Shown: positions 17,026 through 29,051 of the stretch, one piece after another
Layout: the number at the start of each line of letters is the position of its first letter
How positions within the stretch are numbered: position 1 is the stretch's first letter
Assembly: GCF_004339565.1 (NCBI RefSeq)
Contig: NZ_SMFZ01000002.1
Coordinates: forward strand, 744,001-808,000
Length of the DNA: 64,000 nucleotides
Reading direction: 5' to 3'
Origin: Pseudonocardia endophytica
GTDB lineage: Bacteria; Actinomycetota; Actinomycetes; Mycobacteriales; Pseudonocardiaceae
The notes under the pieces: generated by a model
Seen by the model: only the letters and a program-made list of their open reading frames with translations
What the model was told of the DNA's origin: nothing
Databases searched by the model: none
Position numbers and translations under genes: made by a program

Positions 17026-17703
17026 ATGAAGTCGCGCGTACTGGTGGTCGACGACGACCCGGCTCTGGCCGAGATGCTGACCATCGTGCTGCGGGGCGAA
17101 GGGTTCGACACCGCCGTCGTCGCGGACGGGACCCGCGCCCTGCCCGCAGTGCGCGAGACCGCGCCGGACATCGTGCTGCTGGACCTGATGCTGCCCGGGA
17201 TGAACGGCATCGACGTGTGCCGCGCGATCCGCGCCGAGTCCGGCGTGCCGATCGTGATGCTGACGGCGAAGAGCGACACCGTGGACGTCGTGCTCGGGCT
17301 GGAGTCCGGCGCCGACGACTACGTGGTCAAGCCGTTCAAGCCGAAGGAGCTCGTCGCCCGCATCCGCGCCCGGGTGCGCCGCATCGAGTCGGAGCCCGCC
17401 GAGCAGCTGGCCATCGGGGAGATCGGCATCGACGTCCCGGCGCACCAGGTGACCCGTGAGGGCCGCCCGATCGCGCTGACGCCGCTGGAGTTCGACCTGC
17501 TGGTGGCGCTCGCCCGCAAGCCGCGGCAGGTGTTCACCCGCGAGGTACTCCTCGAGCAGGTGTGGGGCTACCGGCACGCGGCCGACACACGTCTGGTGAA
17601 CGTGCACGTCCAGCGACTGCGCTCGAAGGTGGAGCGGGACCCGGAGCGCCCCGAGGTCGTGCTGACCGTGCGCGGCGTCGGGTACAAGGCCGGGCCCCCG
17701 TGA
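17026..17703 (+). CDS. mtrA: response regulator MtrA
   Basis: A 225-residue OmpR/PhoB-type regulator. In the receiver domain (1-115) VVDDDPA holds the acidic pocket, Asp53 in LLDLMLPG is the phosphoacceptor, and the conserved lysine is in VVKPFKPKE. The C-terminal winged helix (130-225) includes LTPLEFDLLVALARKP and WGYRHAADTRLVNVHVQRLR. MtrA controls cell-wall, division and DnaA-linked genes in actinobacteria. I use the ATG at 17026; an 8-codon longer reading has no support. mtrB follows after 16 nt. Confidence 0.96.
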   Translation: MKSRVLVVDDDPALAEMLTIVLRGEGFDTAVVADGTRALPAVRETAPDIVLLDLMLPGMNGIDVCRAIRAESGVPIVMLTAKSDTVDVVLGLESGADDYVVKPFKPKELVARIRARVRRIESEPAEQLAIGEIGIDVPAHQVTREGRPIALTPLEFDLLVALARKPRQVFTREVLLEQVWGYRHAADTRLVNVHVQRLRSKVERDPERPEVVLTVRGVGYKAGPP

Positions 17704-17719
17704 GCCGCCGACCGGCCCC

Positions 17720-19492
17720 GTGAACCGTCGGCTGCTGCGCCGCCTGGCCCGTATGCCGGTGCTGCGGCGGCTGGTGCGCGCCCTGCACCCGGTCCGGGTG
17801 CAGATCCAGGAGCTGGGCGCGGTGCTGGCCGCGTCCTGGCGGCGGTCGCTGCAGCTGCGGGTCGTGGTGTCCACGCTCGCGCTGTCCTCGGCCGTCGTGC
17901 TGGTGCTGGGGCTCGTGCTGCAGAGCGAGATCGCCGAGCGGTTGCTGCAGGCGAAGCTCGAGGGCGCGCTCAGTCAGGCCGAGGCCGGCCGGATCGTGCT
18001 CGAGGCCGACCTGGCCGGCGTCGACCCGGACCGGGAGGGCGCGCAGGACACGCTGACCAACGCGCTCGCCCGCCTGACCAACTCCGACGCAGGTGACCCC
18101 GGCTCGCCGAACGCCGGCGAGTTCCGGGCCGCGCTCACCACCGGGGCCGGCAACGGCCCCGAGGTGTCCGCCGGCCCGATCGACGACGTGACCCGCGAGC
18201 AGCGGGTGACGGTCGCCGACGGCGGGCTCTCCCGCCAGTACACGACGGTCGGCGGCGTGCCCACACTGGTGATCGGCCAGCCGGTCGGCACGGCGGGCCG
18301 GGAGCTGCAGTTCTATCTCCTGTTCCCGCTCGAGGCCGAGCGGATGACGCTCAACCTGGTGCAGAGCACGCTGATCGTCGGCGGGCTGGTGCTGATGGTG
18401 CTGCTGGCCGCGATCGCCAGCCTGGTCACCCGGCAGGTCGTGCGCCCGGTCCGGCAGGCCGCCGACGTCGCGGAACGCTTCGCCGGTGGCAACCTCGACG
18501 AGCGGATGCCGGTGCGCGGTGAGGACGAGGTCGCGCGCCTGGCCGAGTCCTACAACGAGATGGCGGCCGGGCTGGCCGCACAGATCAAGCAGCTGGAGGA
18601 GTTCGGCGCGCTGCAGCGGCGCTTCACCTCCGACGTCAGCCACGAGCTGCGCACGCCGCTGACCACGGTCCGGATGGCGGCAGACGTCCTCTACGCCTCC
18701 CGCGACGAGCTGCTCCCCGCCCTGCGCCGCAGCTCGGAGCTGCTGGTCACCGAGCTGGACCGGTTCGAGTCGCTGCTCGCCGACCTGCTGGAGATCAGCC
18801 GACTGGACGCGGGCGTGGCCGAGCTGGGGGCCGAGCGTGTCGACCTGGCCGGTGTCGTGGACCGTGCCGTGGACGCCGTGCGCGGCGTGGCCGCCGACTC
18901 CGGGACGGAGCTCGTGCTGTCGCTGCCGTCCGGTGAGTACGTCGACGCCGACCCGCGGCGCGTCGAGCGGATCGTCCGCAACCTGGTGGCCAACGCCGTC
19001 GACCACGGGGAGGGGCGTCCGGTCGAGGTGACGCTCGCCGGTGACGCGCAGGCGGTGGCGGTGCTCGTCCGGGACCACGGCGTTGGGCTGCGGCCCGGGG
19101 AGGCCGACCTGGTGTTCAACCGGTTCTGGCGGGCCGAGGAGTCCCGCGCCCGGCGCAGCGGCGGCACCGGGCTGGGGCTGTCGATCTCGGTCGAGGATGC
19201 CCGCCTGCACGGCGGCTGGCTGCAGGCGTGGGGCGAGCCGGGGCGCGGGTCGGCGTTCCGGCTGACGCTGCCGCGCCACGTCGGGGGGCACGTGGCGGCC
19301 AGCCCGTTGCCGCTCGGACCGCCGGACGCGGAGTCGTCGGAGTCCAGGAGCGGTGCGACGACGTCGGTGCCCACCCCGCCGTGGGGCATGCCGATCCCGC
19401 CGTCGCCGTCGGCGGAGCGGCCGGACGCCGAGCAGGGAAGGCTGCAGCCCGCGGAGCGGGCGATCATGGACACCGGGGACGACGACCGGTGA
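17720..19492 (+). CDS. mtrB: sensor histidine kinase MtrB
   Basis: 590 residues. Two membrane segments (about 47-69 and 215-237) flank an extracytoplasmic domain. A HAMP domain follows (238-290), then HisKA with phosphorylated His308 in SDVSHELRTPL, then HATPase with the N-box NLVANAVDHGEG, DHGVGLRPGE and GGTGLGLSI. The C-terminal tail is proline-rich. It is the cognate kinase of MtrA. Its stop overlaps the lpqB start as GTGA, so the lipoprotein is translationally coupled. Confidence 0.96.
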   Translation: MNRRLLRRLARMPVLRRLVRALHPVRVQIQELGAVLAASWRRSLQLRVVVSTLALSSAVVLVLGLVLQSEIAERLLQAKLEGALSQAEAGRIVLEADLAGVDPDREGAQDTLTNALARLTNSDAGDPGSPNAGEFRAALTTGAGNGPEVSAGPIDDVTREQRVTVADGGLSRQYTTVGGVPTLVIGQPVGTAGRELQFYLLFPLEAERMTLNLVQSTLIVGGLVLMVLLAAIASLVTRQVVRPVRQAADVAERFAGGNLDERMPVRGEDEVARLAESYNEMAAGLAAQIKQLEEFGALQRRFTSDVSHELRTPLTTVRMAADVLYASRDELLPALRRSSELLVTELDRFESLLADLLEISRLDAGVAELGAERVDLAGVVDRAVDAVRGVAADSGTELVLSLPSGEYVDADPRRVERIVRNLVANAVDHGEGRPVEVTLAGDAQAVAVLVRDHGVGLRPGEADLVFNRFWRAEESRARRSGGTGLGLSISVEDARLHGGWLQAWGEPGRGSAFRLTLPRHVGGHVAASPLPLGPPDAESSESRSGATTSVPTPPWGMPIPPSPSAERPDAEQGRLQPAERAIMDTGDDDR

Positions 19493-21234
19493 GGGCCCGA
19501 CTGCTGCGCGCGGCCCCGCTCCTGCTCGCGCTCGCGGTGCTGGCCGGGTGCGCGAGCGTGCCGGGCCACTCGTCGGTGCAGGTCCTGCGCCAGACCGGGG
19601 ACCAGGGCAACTCCGACGTCCCGACCGGGCCGGTGGACGGCAGCGATCCGCTGAACCTCGTCCGCAGCTTCGTCTACGCCTCCGGACGGCCCGCCGAGCG
19701 GCACGCCGCGGCCCGGCGCTACCTCGCGCCGCAGGCGTCGTCGTGGGACGACGGTGCGGCTCTCACGATCCTCGACGAGACGTTCGACACCGTGTTCTCC
19801 CCGACGCCGCCGCCGGGCGGCCCGGACCGGGCGTCGGTCCGGATCCGCGGTACCCGCCTGGGCACGCTCGACGCCTCCGGCGTGTTCCGGTCCGCGCCGG
19901 CACCGGTCGAGGTCGACGTCGGGGCGGTGCGCCGGGACGGGCAGTGGCGGATCGACGCGCTGCCGCAGGGGGTGTTCGTGCGGCTGTCGGACTTCCGCGC
20001 GAACTTCCGGTCGCTCAAGGCGTGGTTCGTCGACCCGGTGCACCGCACGCTGCTCTCCGACCCGCACTACATCCCCAGCGGCCGCACGACGGAGCTGGCC
20101 GCGCGGGCGATCGAGCTGCTGCTGCGAGGGCCGTCGGAGGATCTGGGGGACGCGGCGGTGACGTCGTTCCCACGGGGTGCGGCGCTGCGCGCGAACCTGA
20201 CCGAGACGCCGGACGGGATCGTCGTCGCGGACTTCAACGGCGTGGACTCGCTCGCCGAGCCGGACCGCCGCCTGCTCGCCGGGCAGATCGCGCTCACGCT
20301 GGCCGAGGTCAGCGTGCCGCGGGTGCGGGTGCTGGCCGACGGCGAGCCGCTGCTGCCCGGACGCCCGGACGTCGGGCGCGAGGACTTCGCCGACCTGGTC
20401 GCGGGGCCGACCGCGACGCAGGTGCCGGAACCACTCGTCGTCGACGGCGGGAAGGTGCGACGGTTGACCGGGCCCGGCCAGGACGTGCCGGTCGGCGGGC
20501 AGGCGGGCAACGGCTCGTTCGACGTGGTGGACGCCGCCGCGACGTCGCGGACGAACCGGATCGCCGTGGTGTCCCGCGAGCAGACCGGGACGCAACGCCT
20601 GCTCGTCGGGCCGCGCGACGGGCAGCTCGTCGCCACGCCGGTGTCCGGCGCGACCCTGCAGTCCCCGACGTGGAACGCGGCGGGCGACGAGATCTGGGTG
20701 CTGGCGAACGGGGTCCCGCAGCGGGTGCTCGTGCCCGGCGCGGGCACCGGCGCCACCGGGCCGATCCGGGCTCTCGGGCTGGACACGGACGAGCTGCGTG
20801 CGGCGGGTTCGCTGACCGACCTGGCGATGTCCCCGGACGGCAGCCGCGTCGCCGCCGTCGCGGGCGGGCGGGCCGTCGTCGGGGCCGTGGTGGTCGGCCC
20901 GGACGGCGCGGCCGCCGTACGGCGGGTGCGGGCGCTGCGTCCGGCCGAGCTGGAGAGGGCCGTCGCGCTGGACTGGCGGGCCACCGATCAGCTGATCGTC
21001 ACCACGAACACCGACCAGCCCGTCCACCTGGTGTCGATCGACGGCCTGACGCTGGACCGGCTGCCCAGCGTGAACCTGACCCCGCCGCTGCGCGCCGTCG
21101 CGGCCGCTCCGGGTCGGGCGCCCTACTTCGTCGCGGACCGCAGCGGCGTCTGGAGCTACGCCGGCGGCGATCTGGACGCGTGGCAGCAGATGCTGGGTGC
21201 GACGTCGAGTGCCCAGCCGTTCTACCCCGGCTGA
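19489..21234 (+). CDS. lpqB: lipoprotein LpqB, MtrAB accessory
   Basis: 581 residues. A signal peptide ends in the lipobox LAVLAGC with Cys21 as lipidation site. A GerMN-like sporulation/germination domain covers about 190-310 (LRGPSEDLGDAAVTSF ... VVADFNGVDSLAEPDRR), and a beta-propeller-like C-terminal half follows. In mycobacteria LpqB binds MtrB and modulates MtrA phosphorylation. The GTG start overlaps the mtrB stop by four bases. Length matches the mycobacterial protein closely. Confidence 0.95.
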   Translation: MRARLLRAAPLLLALAVLAGCASVPGHSSVQVLRQTGDQGNSDVPTGPVDGSDPLNLVRSFVYASGRPAERHAAARRYLAPQASSWDDGAALTILDETFDTVFSPTPPPGGPDRASVRIRGTRLGTLDASGVFRSAPAPVEVDVGAVRRDGQWRIDALPQGVFVRLSDFRANFRSLKAWFVDPVHRTLLSDPHYIPSGRTTELAARAIELLLRGPSEDLGDAAVTSFPRGAALRANLTETPDGIVVADFNGVDSLAEPDRRLLAGQIALTLAEVSVPRVRVLADGEPLLPGRPDVGREDFADLVAGPTATQVPEPLVVDGGKVRRLTGPGQDVPVGGQAGNGSFDVVDAAATSRTNRIAVVSREQTGTQRLLVGPRDGQLVATPVSGATLQSPTWNAAGDEIWVLANGVPQRVLVPGAGTGATGPIRALGLDTDELRAAGSLTDLAMSPDGSRVAAVAGGRAVVGAVVVGPDGAAAVRRVRALRPAELERAVALDWRATDQLIVTTNTDQPVHLVSIDGLTLDRLPSVNLTPPLRAVAAAPGRAPYFVADRSGVWSYAGGDLDAWQQMLGATSSAQPFYPG

Positions 21235-21311
21235 CCGCGCGCTACCGACGGGTTGTGGACAACCTGCTCGCGAACGGAGCAGGGCGGGCGGCGGGGTCGG
21301 TCCCGCGTCGC

Positions 21312-22061
21312 ATGCTCGACGGCGTGACGACCGTGCGTTCCCTGCTCCCCGCCCTGACCGACCTGCTGCTGCCGTCCGCCTGCGGCGGCTGCGGCGCGGC
21401 GGCCGACGGCTGGTGCCCGGCGTGTGCCGACGCGTTCGACGGGCCGGTGGTCGCGCGTCCGGTGCGGGCCGGGCCGCCGGTCCTCGCGGCCGGGCGGTAC
21501 CGCGGGCCGCTGCGCCGCGCCGTACTGGGGTTCAAGGAACGCGGCCGGCGGGATCTCGGGCCCGCGCTCGCGCGGTTGCTCGTGCCGGTCGTCGCGGAGG
21601 TGCTCCCGCCGGCGCCGGACGGGCCGGTGTGGCTGGTCGGTGCGCCGTCGCGCCGGTCGTCGGCCCGGGCGCGCGGCGGGGACCACGTGGCCCGCCTGTG
21701 CCGGGAGCTGGCCGCACGCCTGGGCGCCGCCGGGCTGGACGCGCGGGCGTCCCCGGTGCTCGCGCTGCACGGGCGCGTGCGCGACTCGGTCGGGCTGGAT
21801 CCGGACCAGCGCGCGGCGAACCTGGACGGCGCCGTCCGCGTCGCCCGGTCCGGACTCCCCGATCCGGGGCACGCCGGGCACATCCTGCTGGTGGACGACG
21901 TGGTGACCACCGGAGCCACACTGGACGTGTGCTGCGAAGCGTTGCGGCGCAACGGATTGTCCGTGCACGCCGCGGTCGTCCTCTGTGACGCCACGGGGCG
22001 GCGGAGTCCGTATCGGACGGTTCCGGGCCGAGCGCGGCCCGCTCACCCGGGTGGCCCGTAA
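21312..22061 (+). CDS. ComF family phosphoribosyltransferase-like protein
   Basis: About 249 residues. An N-terminal CxxC pair (SACGGCGAAADGWCPAC) suggests a zinc ribbon, and HILLVDDVVTTGATLD near residue 195-210 is the PRPP-binding motif of type I phosphoribosyltransferases. The family is related to ComF/GntX of DNA uptake, but its biochemical role in actinobacteria is unclear. The start is uncertain: ATG at 21312 or GTG at 21324, with no obvious ribosome binding site. It lies between lpqB and hpf as in mycobacteria. Confidence 0.85.
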   Translation: MLDGVTTVRSLLPALTDLLLPSACGGCGAAADGWCPACADAFDGPVVARPVRAGPPVLAAGRYRGPLRRAVLGFKERGRRDLGPALARLLVPVVAEVLPPAPDGPVWLVGAPSRRSSARARGGDHVARLCRELAARLGAAGLDARASPVLALHGRVRDSVGLDPDQRAANLDGAVRVARSGLPDPGHAGHILLVDDVVTTGATLDVCCEALRRNGLSVHAAVVLCDATGRRSPYRTVPGRARPAHPGGP

Positions 22062-22271
22062 CGGTCACCCTGCGCCGACCGGGGCCGCTCACGGTTTCGC
22101 CCGGACCCGGCGCCCGACGGTCTGTCCTCCGGGCGGATTCCCCGCTAACGTCGCGTGAACCAGATCACCTCACACGTGGAGGAGAGCCGACAGCCCGATC
22201 CCCGGGGCCGTCGAGTCCCGGGCGGAGCAAGACCAACCTGCGACCGATGTGCGAGAGCGAGGGATGTCCGA

Positions 22272-22940
22272 GTGGAGATCGTCGTCAGCGGCCGGAACGT
22301 CGAGGTGCCGGATCACTTCCGGGGTCATGTCGAGGAGAAGCTGAGCCGCCTCGAGCGCTACGACCACAAGATCGTCGGGATGGAGGTCGAGCTCTTCCAC
22401 GAGCCGAACCCCCGTCAGCAGAAGACCTGCCAGCGCCTCGAGATCACCGGTCGCGGTGGCTGCGGTGCGGTGGCCAGGGCCGAGGCAGCGGCGGGCGACT
22501 TCTACGCCGCTCTGGACCTGGCCGTGACGAAGCTCGCCGGCCGTCTGCGCCGCTCGCACGACCGTCGCAAGCCGAGCCGCAGGGACAAGGTCAGCGCCGC
22601 GCGCGCCGCCGCCAACGGGTCGCAGGGCGGGCTCGGCCTGCTCGAGGCTCCGGCGCTGGAGGACCTCGTCCCGTCCCCGCGCGGGCACGAGGAGGACATC
22701 GCGCCCGGCGAGGCGGTCGACGTCGCCGCCGAGGAGCTCACCGACGACGAGCCGCGCCCGGGCCGCATCGCCCGGCGCAAGGTCCACACGGCCGACCCGA
22801 TGTCGGTGGACGAGGCGCTGTCCCGGATGGAGCTGGTCGGACACGACTTCTACCTGTTCGCCGACGCCGAGTCCGGCCAGCCGTCGGTGGTCTACCGGCG
22901 CAAGGGCTACGACTACGGAGTGATCCGCCTGACCGGCTGA
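22272..22940 (+). CDS. hpf: ribosome hibernation-promoting factor, long form
   Basis: About 222 residues. The N-terminal HPF/YfiA domain (VEIVVSGRNVEVPDHFRGHV ... LDLAVTKLAGRLRRSHDRRK, 1-105) binds the small ribosomal subunit. A linker follows, and then the C-terminal dimerisation domain (KVHTADPMSVDEALSRMELV ... YDYGVIRLTG, about 165-222) that builds 100S ribosomes. I prefer GTG at 22272, with GAGGG 8 nt upstream; an in-frame GTG at 22155 with a TAACGT box just before it may be the transcript start instead. Confidence 0.92.
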   Translation: MEIVVSGRNVEVPDHFRGHVEEKLSRLERYDHKIVGMEVELFHEPNPRQQKTCQRLEITGRGGCGAVARAEAAAGDFYAALDLAVTKLAGRLRRSHDRRKPSRRDKVSAARAAANGSQGGLGLLEAPALEDLVPSPRGHEEDIAPGEAVDVAAEELTDDEPRPGRIARRKVHTADPMSVDEALSRMELVGHDFYLFADAESGQPSVVYRRKGYDYGVIRLTG

Positions 22941-22964
22941 CGACCGTCCTGCCACAACGCCCGT

Positions 22965-22999
22965 GACGGGGGCGGTCGGAGCGTCCGGCCGCCCCCGTC
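22965..22999 (+). terminator. terminator after hpf
   Basis: GACGGGGGCGG (22965-22975) pairs perfectly with 22989-22999 around a 13-nt loop, 25 nt after the hpf stop and upstream of secA. Confidence 0.8.
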
Positions 23000-23149
23000 C
23001 CGTGTCCGCGGCGGCCCCGCGGACGTCCCGCGGCGACGCGGGCGACCGCGGTGCAGGCGTCGGCCCGTACCATGGCTGCGGGCGGGTGTCACGAGCCGTG
23101 ATGAGTGGCCTCCGCGATGACCTGACCGCGACGTGAATGAGGTCGTGCA

Positions 23150-26049
<2,900 letters not shown>

Positions 26050-26053
<4 letters not shown>

Positions 26054-26574
26054 ACCAGTCGCACGGCGGTGACGCACCAGGCCGACCCCGGCGGGTCACG
26101 GTCCAGCCGGACGGTCAGTGCCCGGAAACGCTCGCCGAACCGGCAGACCGCCACGATCTCGGCGGCCTGCCGGGTGGGTCGCGTGACGTGCACCCTGGCC
26201 GGCGCCACCGGCCCGTCGCGTCCGGTGGTCCGGCTCGCCGTCAGGTAGCGGACGACCTCCGGCCGTGCGACGCCGGCGAGGTGCGCGGGTGGTCGCCGCC
26301 CGGCCAGCACCTCCACCATCGCCCGCACGGTCGCGGTGGCCCGGCGGCGCACGTCGTCGTCCGACGGGCCGCCGGGATCGGGCGGCCCGGTGTCCGCGAC
26401 CGCGACGGCGGGTGCCCGCGGCGCGGGGACGACGACCGCGGTGACGGCGGGGTCGGTCCCCGGCGGCGTGGCGCCGACCGGCTCCGGCTCGTGCGCCGGC
26501 CGGCGCATCCGGGGTCGGCGGGTCGTCGGGTGCGGCGGTGTCACGGCCGACGCCGCGGCGAGTGCGGTCACCAC
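26050..26574 (-). CDS. Rv3235-family (DUF6459-like) protein
   Basis: 174 residues. A Pro/Ala-rich N-terminal third is followed by a compact domain (about 75-174): RATATVRAMVEVLAGRRPPAHL, VVRYLTAS, then AEIVAVCRFGERFRALTVRL and WCVTAVRLV. This pattern and the position next to secA match the mycobacterial Rv3235 family, whose function is unknown. The last four bases overlap the end of secA in convergent orientation. The start (GTG 26574 or 26571) is uncertain and lacks a ribosome binding site. Confidence 0.75.
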
Positions 26575-26636
26575 CCCAGCGTGGGTGCGCGGCAGGGGGT
26601 GACGGTTCCCGCCCGATGCTTCGCCACCATACGGTA

Positions 26637-26665
26637 TTGTGACGAATCGTCAGGCGCCGTACGGT
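26637..26665 (+). promoter_or_regulatory. marR promoter with internal operator palindrome
   Basis: TTGTGA (26637-26642) and TACGGT (26660-26665) form a -35/-10 pair with a 17-nt spacer. A perfect palindrome TGACGA-A-TCGTCA (26640-26652) sits between them. The GTG start is 7 nt after the -10 box. Autorepression by the MarR protein is the natural inference. Confidence 0.65.
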
Positions 26666-26672
26666 CTGCGGG

Positions 26673-27176
26673 GTGACGGCAGACAGGTTCTTCGAGTCCC
26701 GGCCGGAGTACATGCCGCTCGGAAAGCTCGTGTCCTGGGCGGGCGGCGCGATGCAGGCGCACTACCGCCGCACGGTCGCGCGCTACGGCGTGACCGGGAC
26801 CGCGGTCAGCGTGCTCGGCGTGCTCGCCCACGTCGACGGCGCGCTGTCCCAGCGCGAGCTGGCCGGACGCGTCGGGCTGACCCCGGCGACCCTGACGCCG
26901 GTGCTGGACACGCTCGACCACGAGGGGCGGATCACCCGAGTGCGGGACGACGCGGACCGGCGGATCCTCCGCGTCTCGATCACCGACGAGGGCCGCGCGC
27001 ACCTGCGGTCGGTGTTCTCCGAGGTCGCGGCCGTGTTCCGGGAGCGGATGCCGCATCCACCACCGGAGCACGAGCGAATCATCCGCGAGTATCTGGTTTC
27101 GATACTGGCCGTCGTCGGTGACGATGCCCGCTACGCCGGTGACGGCGGGGGGATCACGGAAGGAGCAGGAACATGA
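26673..27176 (+). CDS. MarR family transcriptional regulator
   Basis: 167 residues with a MarR winged helix: LSQRELAGRVGLTPATLTPVLDTLDHEG (about 58-86) then ITRVRDDADRRILRVSIT, the wing with the conserved DxRR. The leader MTADRFFESRPEYMPLGKLVSWAGGAMQ contains a dimerisation helix. The mRNA is probably leaderless. It is followed 49 nt later by a drug-type ABC exporter, its probable target. Confidence 0.88.
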   Translation: MTADRFFESRPEYMPLGKLVSWAGGAMQAHYRRTVARYGVTGTAVSVLGVLAHVDGALSQRELAGRVGLTPATLTPVLDTLDHEGRITRVRDDADRRILRVSITDEGRAHLRSVFSEVAAVFRERMPHPPPEHERIIREYLVSILAVVGDDARYAGDGGGITEGAGT

Positions 27177-27182
27177 TCCGTC

Positions 27183-27219
27183 GACCGAGCGCCAGCGAGG
27201 GGACCGAGCGAAGCGAGGG
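27183..27219 (+). repeat. GAGCG-rich tandem direct repeat
   Basis: Two adjacent copies of GACCGAGCG-(CC/A)-AGCGAGGG occupy the marR-ABC spacer. The core ACCGAGCGAAGCG is 12/13 identical to the unit inserted three times in rsgA (38095-38190, opposite strand). The second copy overlaps the ribosome binding site of the ABC ATPase. Confidence 0.6.
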
Positions 27220-27225
27220 CGCGCG

Positions 27226-28209
27226 ATGACGCAGGCTGCCGTCGAGGTCGTCGACCTCGTGAAGCGGTACGCGAAGGCGAAGTCGAACGCCGTGGACGGA
27301 CTGTCGTTCGAGGTCGCAGAGGGGGAGATCTTCGGGCTGCTCGGGCCGAACGGCGCGGGCAAGACGACCACCGTCGGGGTGCTCACCACCCGGGTGATCG
27401 CGACGGAGGGGTCGGCGCGGGTCGCCGGGCTGGACGTCGTCGCGGACTCGGTGGCGGTCTGCGCGAAGCTGGCCGTGGTGCCGCAGCTGAACAACCTGGA
27501 CCGGTCGCTCGGCGTGCGGGACAACCTGGTCTTCCACGCCGCGTACCACGGCGTCGGACGTGCCGAGCGGAACGCCCGCGCGGACGCGCTGCTGGAGCGG
27601 ATGGGCCTGACCGAGAAGGCGAAGAAGGTCGCCGACGACCTGTCCGGCGGCCAGGCTCAACGCGTGATGATCGCGCGGGCGCTCATGCACCGCCCCGAGG
27701 TGCTGTTCCTGGACGAGCCGTCCACCGGGCTGGACCCGCAGGCCCGTCTGTTCGTGCACGACCAGGTCCGCGCGCTGCGCGACGAGGGCGTGACCGTCGT
27801 GCTCACGACGCACGACATGGACGAGGCGCACAAGCTCTCCGACCGGGTCGGCATCGTCGACCACGGGAAGCTGCTCGCGCTGGACACGCCGGACGCGCTC
27901 GTACGGTCGCTGCCAGGGGAGGCGACGATCGAGCTGACCGTCGAACCGGGCCCGTCCGGCGCGGAGCCGCTGACCGCCGCGCTCGCCGACCTCGACGACG
28001 TCGTGAACGCCGAGTCGCTCGCGCGCGGCGGGCCGGGCGAGTCACCCGGCGTCCGGCTGCGGCTGTACGTCTCGGCCGACCCGTCCGTGCTGCTGGCGCC
28101 GGTGGTCGACATGACCCGGCGGCACGGCGCCACGGTGCAGGACGTGTCGCTCGGCACGCCGAGCCTCGAGGACGTGTTCATCTCGCTGACCGGGAAGGAC
28201 CTGCGATGA
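27226..28209 (+). CDS. ABC transporter ATP-binding protein (DrrA-like)
   Basis: 327 residues. Walker A GPNGAGKT (40-47), Q-loop VVPQLNN, signature LSGGQ (139-143), Walker B VLFLDEP (159-165) and switch THD give a complete nucleotide-binding domain. The C-terminal extension ending PSLEDVFISLTGKDLR is typical of DrrA/multidrug exporters. The ATG at 27226 follows GCGAGGG; the frame is open back into marR. Its stop overlaps the permease start (ATGA), so the two subunits are cotranslated. Confidence 0.92.
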   Translation: MTQAAVEVVDLVKRYAKAKSNAVDGLSFEVAEGEIFGLLGPNGAGKTTTVGVLTTRVIATEGSARVAGLDVVADSVAVCAKLAVVPQLNNLDRSLGVRDNLVFHAAYHGVGRAERNARADALLERMGLTEKAKKVADDLSGGQAQRVMIARALMHRPEVLFLDEPSTGLDPQARLFVHDQVRALRDEGVTVVLTTHDMDEAHKLSDRVGIVDHGKLLALDTPDALVRSLPGEATIELTVEPGPSGAEPLTAALADLDDVVNAESLARGGPGESPGVRLRLYVSADPSVLLAPVVDMTRRHGATVQDVSLGTPSLEDVFISLTGKDLR

Positions 28210-29051
28210 CGACGACCGGTAGCCGCGGTGACGTGACCACCGCGGGTACGCCCAGCGCCGTCGGGCCGGGCCCGTCCGGCCCGCCCCGGCCGTGGACGGC
28301 GTTCTGGGCCGTCCTGCGCCGCGACATCTTCGTCACCGGTAAGGAACTGCCGTCCTTCCTGGCCCAGGTGCTCGTCCAGCCGTTCTTCTTCCTGCTGGTC
28401 TTCGTCGTGATCCTGGGCCGGGGCGGTTTCGTCTCGCCCGAGTACGGGTCGATCATGCTGCCGGGGCTGATCGCGTTGAACTCGATGCTGCCCGCGCTGC
28501 AGGCGGTCAGCCTCCCGCTGGTGTTCGAGCTGTCCTGGACCCGCGAGATCGACGACCGGTTGCTGTCCCCGATGCCGGTGTGGGCGGTCGCGCTGGAGAA
28601 GGTGGCGTTCGCGTCGCTGCGCGGCATCCTGGCCAGCCTGCTGATGGTGCCGATCGGCCTGCTGATGGTCGACGTGAACTGGCCGGCGTCGGGCCTGCTG
28701 CCCGCGCTGCTGATGGTCGTGCTCGGGTCGCTGCTGGGCGCGTCGATCGGCCTGTGGCTCGGGACGGCGTTCCCGCCGCGCCGGCTGAACATCATGTTCG
28801 CGGTGATCTTCGCGCCGCTGCTGTTCACCGGGTCGGTGCAGTACCCGTGGCTCACGCTGTCCGACCTGCGGTGGTTCCAGGTCCTGTCGGCGCTGAACCC
28901 GCTGACCTACGTCAGCGAGGGAACGCGGGCGTCGCTCGTCCCGCAGGTGCCGCACATGCCGTTGTGGATCTGCATCCTGGTCCCGGTGGTGGCGATCGTG
29001 CTGTTCTCGCTGATCGGCATCCGCGGTTTCATGCGCAGGGCGCTCGACTAG
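28206..29051 (+). CDS. ABC-2 type transporter permease
   Basis: 281 residues with about six membrane segments from residue 55 onward (PSFLAQVLVQPFFFLLVFVV, then SIMLPGLIALNSMLPALQAV, etc.), and the ABC-2 family signature region LSALNPLTYVSEGTRASL near residue 230. It partners the upstream ATPase in an exporter of unknown cargo. It overlaps the ATPase stop at the 5' end, and its stop TAG overlaps the GTG of the next gene by one base. Confidence 0.9.
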   Translation: MTTTGSRGDVTTAGTPSAVGPGPSGPPRPWTAFWAVLRRDIFVTGKELPSFLAQVLVQPFFFLLVFVVILGRGGFVSPEYGSIMLPGLIALNSMLPALQAVSLPLVFELSWTREIDDRLLSPMPVWAVALEKVAFASLRGILASLLMVPIGLLMVDVNWPASGLLPALLMVVLGSLLGASIGLWLGTAFPPRRLNIMFAVIFAPLLFTGSVQYPWLTLSDLRWFQVLSALNPLTYVSEGTRASLVPQVPHMPLWICILVPVVAIVLFSLIGIRGFMRRALD